DNA of 5,868 bases from Candidatus Dojkabacteria bacterium. GTDB taxonomy: Bacteria > Patescibacteriota > Dojkabacteria > J137. The notes below the pieces were generated by a model, which searched no databases, was not told the DNA's origin, and saw nothing but the letters and a program-made list of their open reading frames with translations. The DNA lies in the NCBI GenBank assembly GCA_020429545.1, contig JAGQLF010000054.1, positions 1-5,868 of the forward strand. The letters are read 5' to 3'. Each line of letters begins with the position of its first letter. The first letter of the stretch is position 1. The position numbers were made by a program, and so were the translations under genes. This document shows positions 4,276-5,868 of the stretch, piece after piece.

Positions 4276-5868
4276 TTATTTTCTCTTCAGGAAACTCTAA
4301 GTTTCTAATATGTATCATCACATCTTTTATAACTTCTTTTAGTTTTGAAACATCTTCTTCAGTTACACTAAAAGTTCTTTTTATAAACTTTCCTTTATCG
4401 TCTTTTAAATAGTCAATCTGTACTTCATCACAAATATACTTTATTGAATTAAATTTATCTTTTGGTCTAAAGTTTTGATCTGCTTCACAAAGAATTTTAT
4501 AGAAAACTAACTGCCTCCAATATCTTCCATCTGATTGTTTTGTATTTCCTTTTATATGATTTTCAGAATGAGGTTTAGAAGTCTTATAGTCTACAATTCT
4601 TACACTATTAGTTTGTTTATCTAGAAGTTCAGCTTTATCTATCTTTCCACTTAGTTTTATTTCATCTCCTTCAGCAAGTTGCAGCATAACGTTATGAAAA
4701 CCAAAATTATATTCAGCCTCAACTGGTATTTCGTATTTATTAGTTGCAATATAGTTATCAAAATATTTTCTTAAAATATTTGAGCCCTCAGCTAAAGTTT
4801 CATCGTATTCTTCATCTCCTTCAAATTCTCTTTTTAATGTTGCTCTATAAATATTATCTAAACTTTCAAAGGTAATTTTAGATAAATCAGAATCTTTAAT
4901 TAGAGCTCGATTCAAAAATTCCATTGCTGCATGGACTGCTGTTCCCATAACAACATTCTTTTGTTTTGCTTGTGGAATTCTAATTAAGTGTCTCTCTTTA
5001 AATAAAAGAGGAGATTCAATATAGTCATTTAAAGCAGTTGCACTAAGTGCAAAGTTCTTTATTCGATCGTTCAAAAACTTTTCTTCTTCAATACTATAAG
5101 ATTCAATCTCTGGCTTTTTAAGAAGAGTTAATAAATCTGAATCTTTTATATCATGATCTTCTGGGCTAAATTTTTCTAGACTATTTTGATCAAGCTCTTC
5201 AATAAACTGACTAGTAGATAGATTGGTAACTGAACCTTCATTTATTTCTGTTTTTGCTTTTGTAAAGTAAAGCTTTTCTTTTGCTCTTGTTATTGCTACA
5301 AAGAATAACCTTCGCTCATCTTCTAATCTTGAAGCTGCGTCTTCCTCAGCATCATAATATTCATTATAGATTTCTGGAACTAAAAGGGACGGCATCTTTC
5401 TTGTTGAACCCCAATTGTTTTCTGTTGCGTGGATAATAAAAACGTATTTAAATTCCAATCCTTTAGAACTATGTGCTGTTAGCAGATTAACTCCATTTTC
5501 GTTTTCAATTTTACTGCTTGTAACTACATAATTATTCTCACTCATTAGCTCAATATCTTTTAAAAACTCCTCAAGTGTAATTTTTCTATTTACACGTTCG
5601 ACAGATTTTATAAATTCGTGAAATGAAATTAGGGAGAGGAGATCGTTGAATTCTGTATCTTCTGTTGAGACGCGATTAATCGCGTCTCTTCCGGATGTAT
5701 AATTTGTTGCGGGAGCAGGGCTCTGACCTGCTCCTTTATCATTTCGTCCAGAAACATAATCTAACAAACCAGAATCATTAATAATGCTTAAAAATAATTC
5801 TGATAATGTTTTGCTAACTGACTCCTTATGCCATTTTTTTAACAGTTCTGAAAAATTATATATATTTC
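4262..5868 (-). CDS. UvrD/RecB-like SF1 helicase with C-terminal PD-(D/E)XK nuclease domain (N-terminus outside the window)
   Basis: The C-terminal 534 residues of a DNA helicase-nuclease are visible; the frame is open to the window edge, so the TTG at 5767 is not the start. Such enzymes unwind and trim DNA ends in recombinational repair, as AddA and RecB do. In the visible numbering the first part (NFSELLKKWHKES...SGLLDYV) is a 2B-type region. Motif V is GVNLLTAHSSKGLEF (about 125-139) and motif VI is ERRLFFVAITRAKEK (about 184-198). After a linker, the nuclease (PDDEXK_1 type) shows LSATALNDYIESPLLFKERHL, GTAVHAAMEFL (H312), LSGKIDKAE (D410), VRIVDYKTSK (D426, K428) and GRYWRQLVFYKIL, so the catalytic set is complete. 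Where many relatives have Cys in a C-P-x-x-F motif this one has Ser, and it lacks the C-terminal Cys cluster, so no Fe-S cluster is expected. Residues about 38-69 come from a palindromic insertion. A helicase-nuclease fusion of this type is common in CPR bacteria (recalled, not checked). Confidence 0.9.
   Translation of the reverse strand, partial: NIYNFSELLKKWHKESVSKTLSELFLSIINDSGLLDYVSGRNDKGAGQSPAPATNYTSGRDAINRVSTEDTEFNDLLSLISFHEFIKSVERVNRKITLEEFLKDIELMSENNYVVTSSKIENENGVNLLTAHSSKGLEFKYVFIIHATENNWGSTRKMPSLLVPEIYNEYYDAEEDAASRLEDERRLFFVAITRAKEKLYFTKAKTEINEGSVTNLSTSQFIEELDQNSLEKFSPEDHDIKDSDLLTLLKKPEIESYSIEEEKFLNDRIKNFALSATALNDYIESPLLFKERHLIRIPQAKQKNVVMGTAVHAAMEFLNRALIKDSDLSKITFESLDNIYRATLKREFEGDEEYDETLAEGSNILRKYFDNYIATNKYEIPVEAEYNFGFHNVMLQLAEGDEIKLSGKIDKAELLDKQTNSVRIVDYKTSKPHSENHIKGNTKQSDGRYWRQLVFYKILCEADQNFRPKDKFNSIKYICDEVQIDYLKDDKGKFIKRTFSVTEEDVSKLKEVIKDVMIHIRNLEFPEEKIIKIH
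5667..5688. repeat. Perfect 22-bp palindrome
   Basis: The half-site GAGACGCGATT is followed directly by its exact reverse complement, with no loop. The bases just outside (T at 5666 and T at 5689) no longer pair. Coding-strand translation across it is GRDAINRVS. The core resembles 'GAGACGCGATTAATCGCG' repeats that I recall being abundant in some bacterial genomes; this is from memory and unverified. Confidence 0.95.
5712..5734. repeat. Stem-loop, 8-bp GC-rich stem with 7-nt loop
   Basis: GGAGCAGG (5712-5719) pairs perfectly with CCTGCTCC (5727-5734) around the loop GCTCTGA. It lies 23 bp from the 22-bp palindrome within the same inserted element. No T tract follows and it is inside an intact coding frame, so it is not a terminator. 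Confidence 0.9.

Larger units (their letters stand above)
5657..5752 (-). repeat. GC-rich palindromic element inserted in frame in the helicase gene
   Basis: About 96 bp at about 50% GC stand out in a gene of about 30% GC. On the coding strand the element reads SGRNDKG-AGQSPAPATNY-TSGRDAINRVST plus two residues, Gly/Ala/Pro/Arg-rich and unlike the Lys/Glu/Ile/Leu-rich flanks. The flanking LLDYV and TEFNDLLSLISFHEF would join naturally without it, at the linker where UvrD-type proteins vary. It contains one perfect palindrome and one stem-loop, listed separately. TCTG (5661-5664) and CAGA (5749-5752) near the ends form a short inverted repeat. The exact borders are inferred from the change in composition, not from target duplications. 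Confidence 0.75.

Noticed and set aside
4255..4285. Terminator between the convergent 178-aa and helicase genes
   Set aside because: The genes overlap by 14 nt and the T-rich stretches here have no stem in front of them.
5765..5767. TTG as the start of the helicase-nuclease
   Set aside because: The frame is open to the window edge and the upstream residues (KKWHKES, LSELFLSIINDSG) continue a normal UvrD-type domain.

Overview
This is an AT-rich bacterial chromosome fragment, roughly 30% GC by eye, with tightly packed genes that read cleanly in the standard bacterial code. No start in it has a recognisable Shine-Dalgarno sequence. Small gene sizes, short gaps, a UvrD-type helicase fused to a PD-(D/E)XK nuclease and many unrecognised small proteins fit a Candidate Phyla Radiation (Patescibacteria) genome. 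That placement is inferred from gene style, not from a marker gene.

Layout. Positions 2-634 (+) are the 3' end of mfd, the transcription-repair coupling translocase, which stops just after the TRG region with no C-terminal D7 domain. Convergent to it on the minus strand is a probable cluster read from right to left: ychF (2472-1390, universal P-loop ATPase), a 113-aa unknown (1352-1011) and a 107-aa unknown (973-650), separated by two 37-bp gaps. The gap 2473-2812 is not empty. It holds the ychF promoter, a palindromic repeat, a previously uncalled 54-aa single-pass membrane protein on the minus strand (2717-2553) with a close-set promoter, and a five-copy tandem octamer leading into the next gene. 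On the plus strand follow ppa (2813-3397, family I inorganic pyrophosphatase), a 94-aa two-helix membrane protein starting 1 nt after the ppa stop (3399-3683), and a 178-aa acidic protein with a C-terminal membrane hairpin (3739-4275) behind its own -10 box. The last gene, on the minus strand, runs off the right edge (4262-5868). It is a SF1 helicase C-terminal half plus a RecB-like nuclease, and its 3' end overlaps the 178-aa gene by 14 nt.

How the genes relate. Two genes act in DNA repair (mfd and the helicase-nuclease), while ychF and ppa are core translation/stress and phosphate-metabolism genes. There is no obvious single pathway. The most notable feature is a GC-rich, about 96-bp palindromic element lying in frame inside the helicase coding sequence (about 5657-5752). 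It carries a perfect 22-bp palindrome and a second 8-bp-stem hairpin and adds about 32 residues to a linker. It looks like a mobile palindromic repeat that is tolerated inside a protein. I see no CRISPR array, tRNA, rRNA, transposase gene or recognisable defence system.
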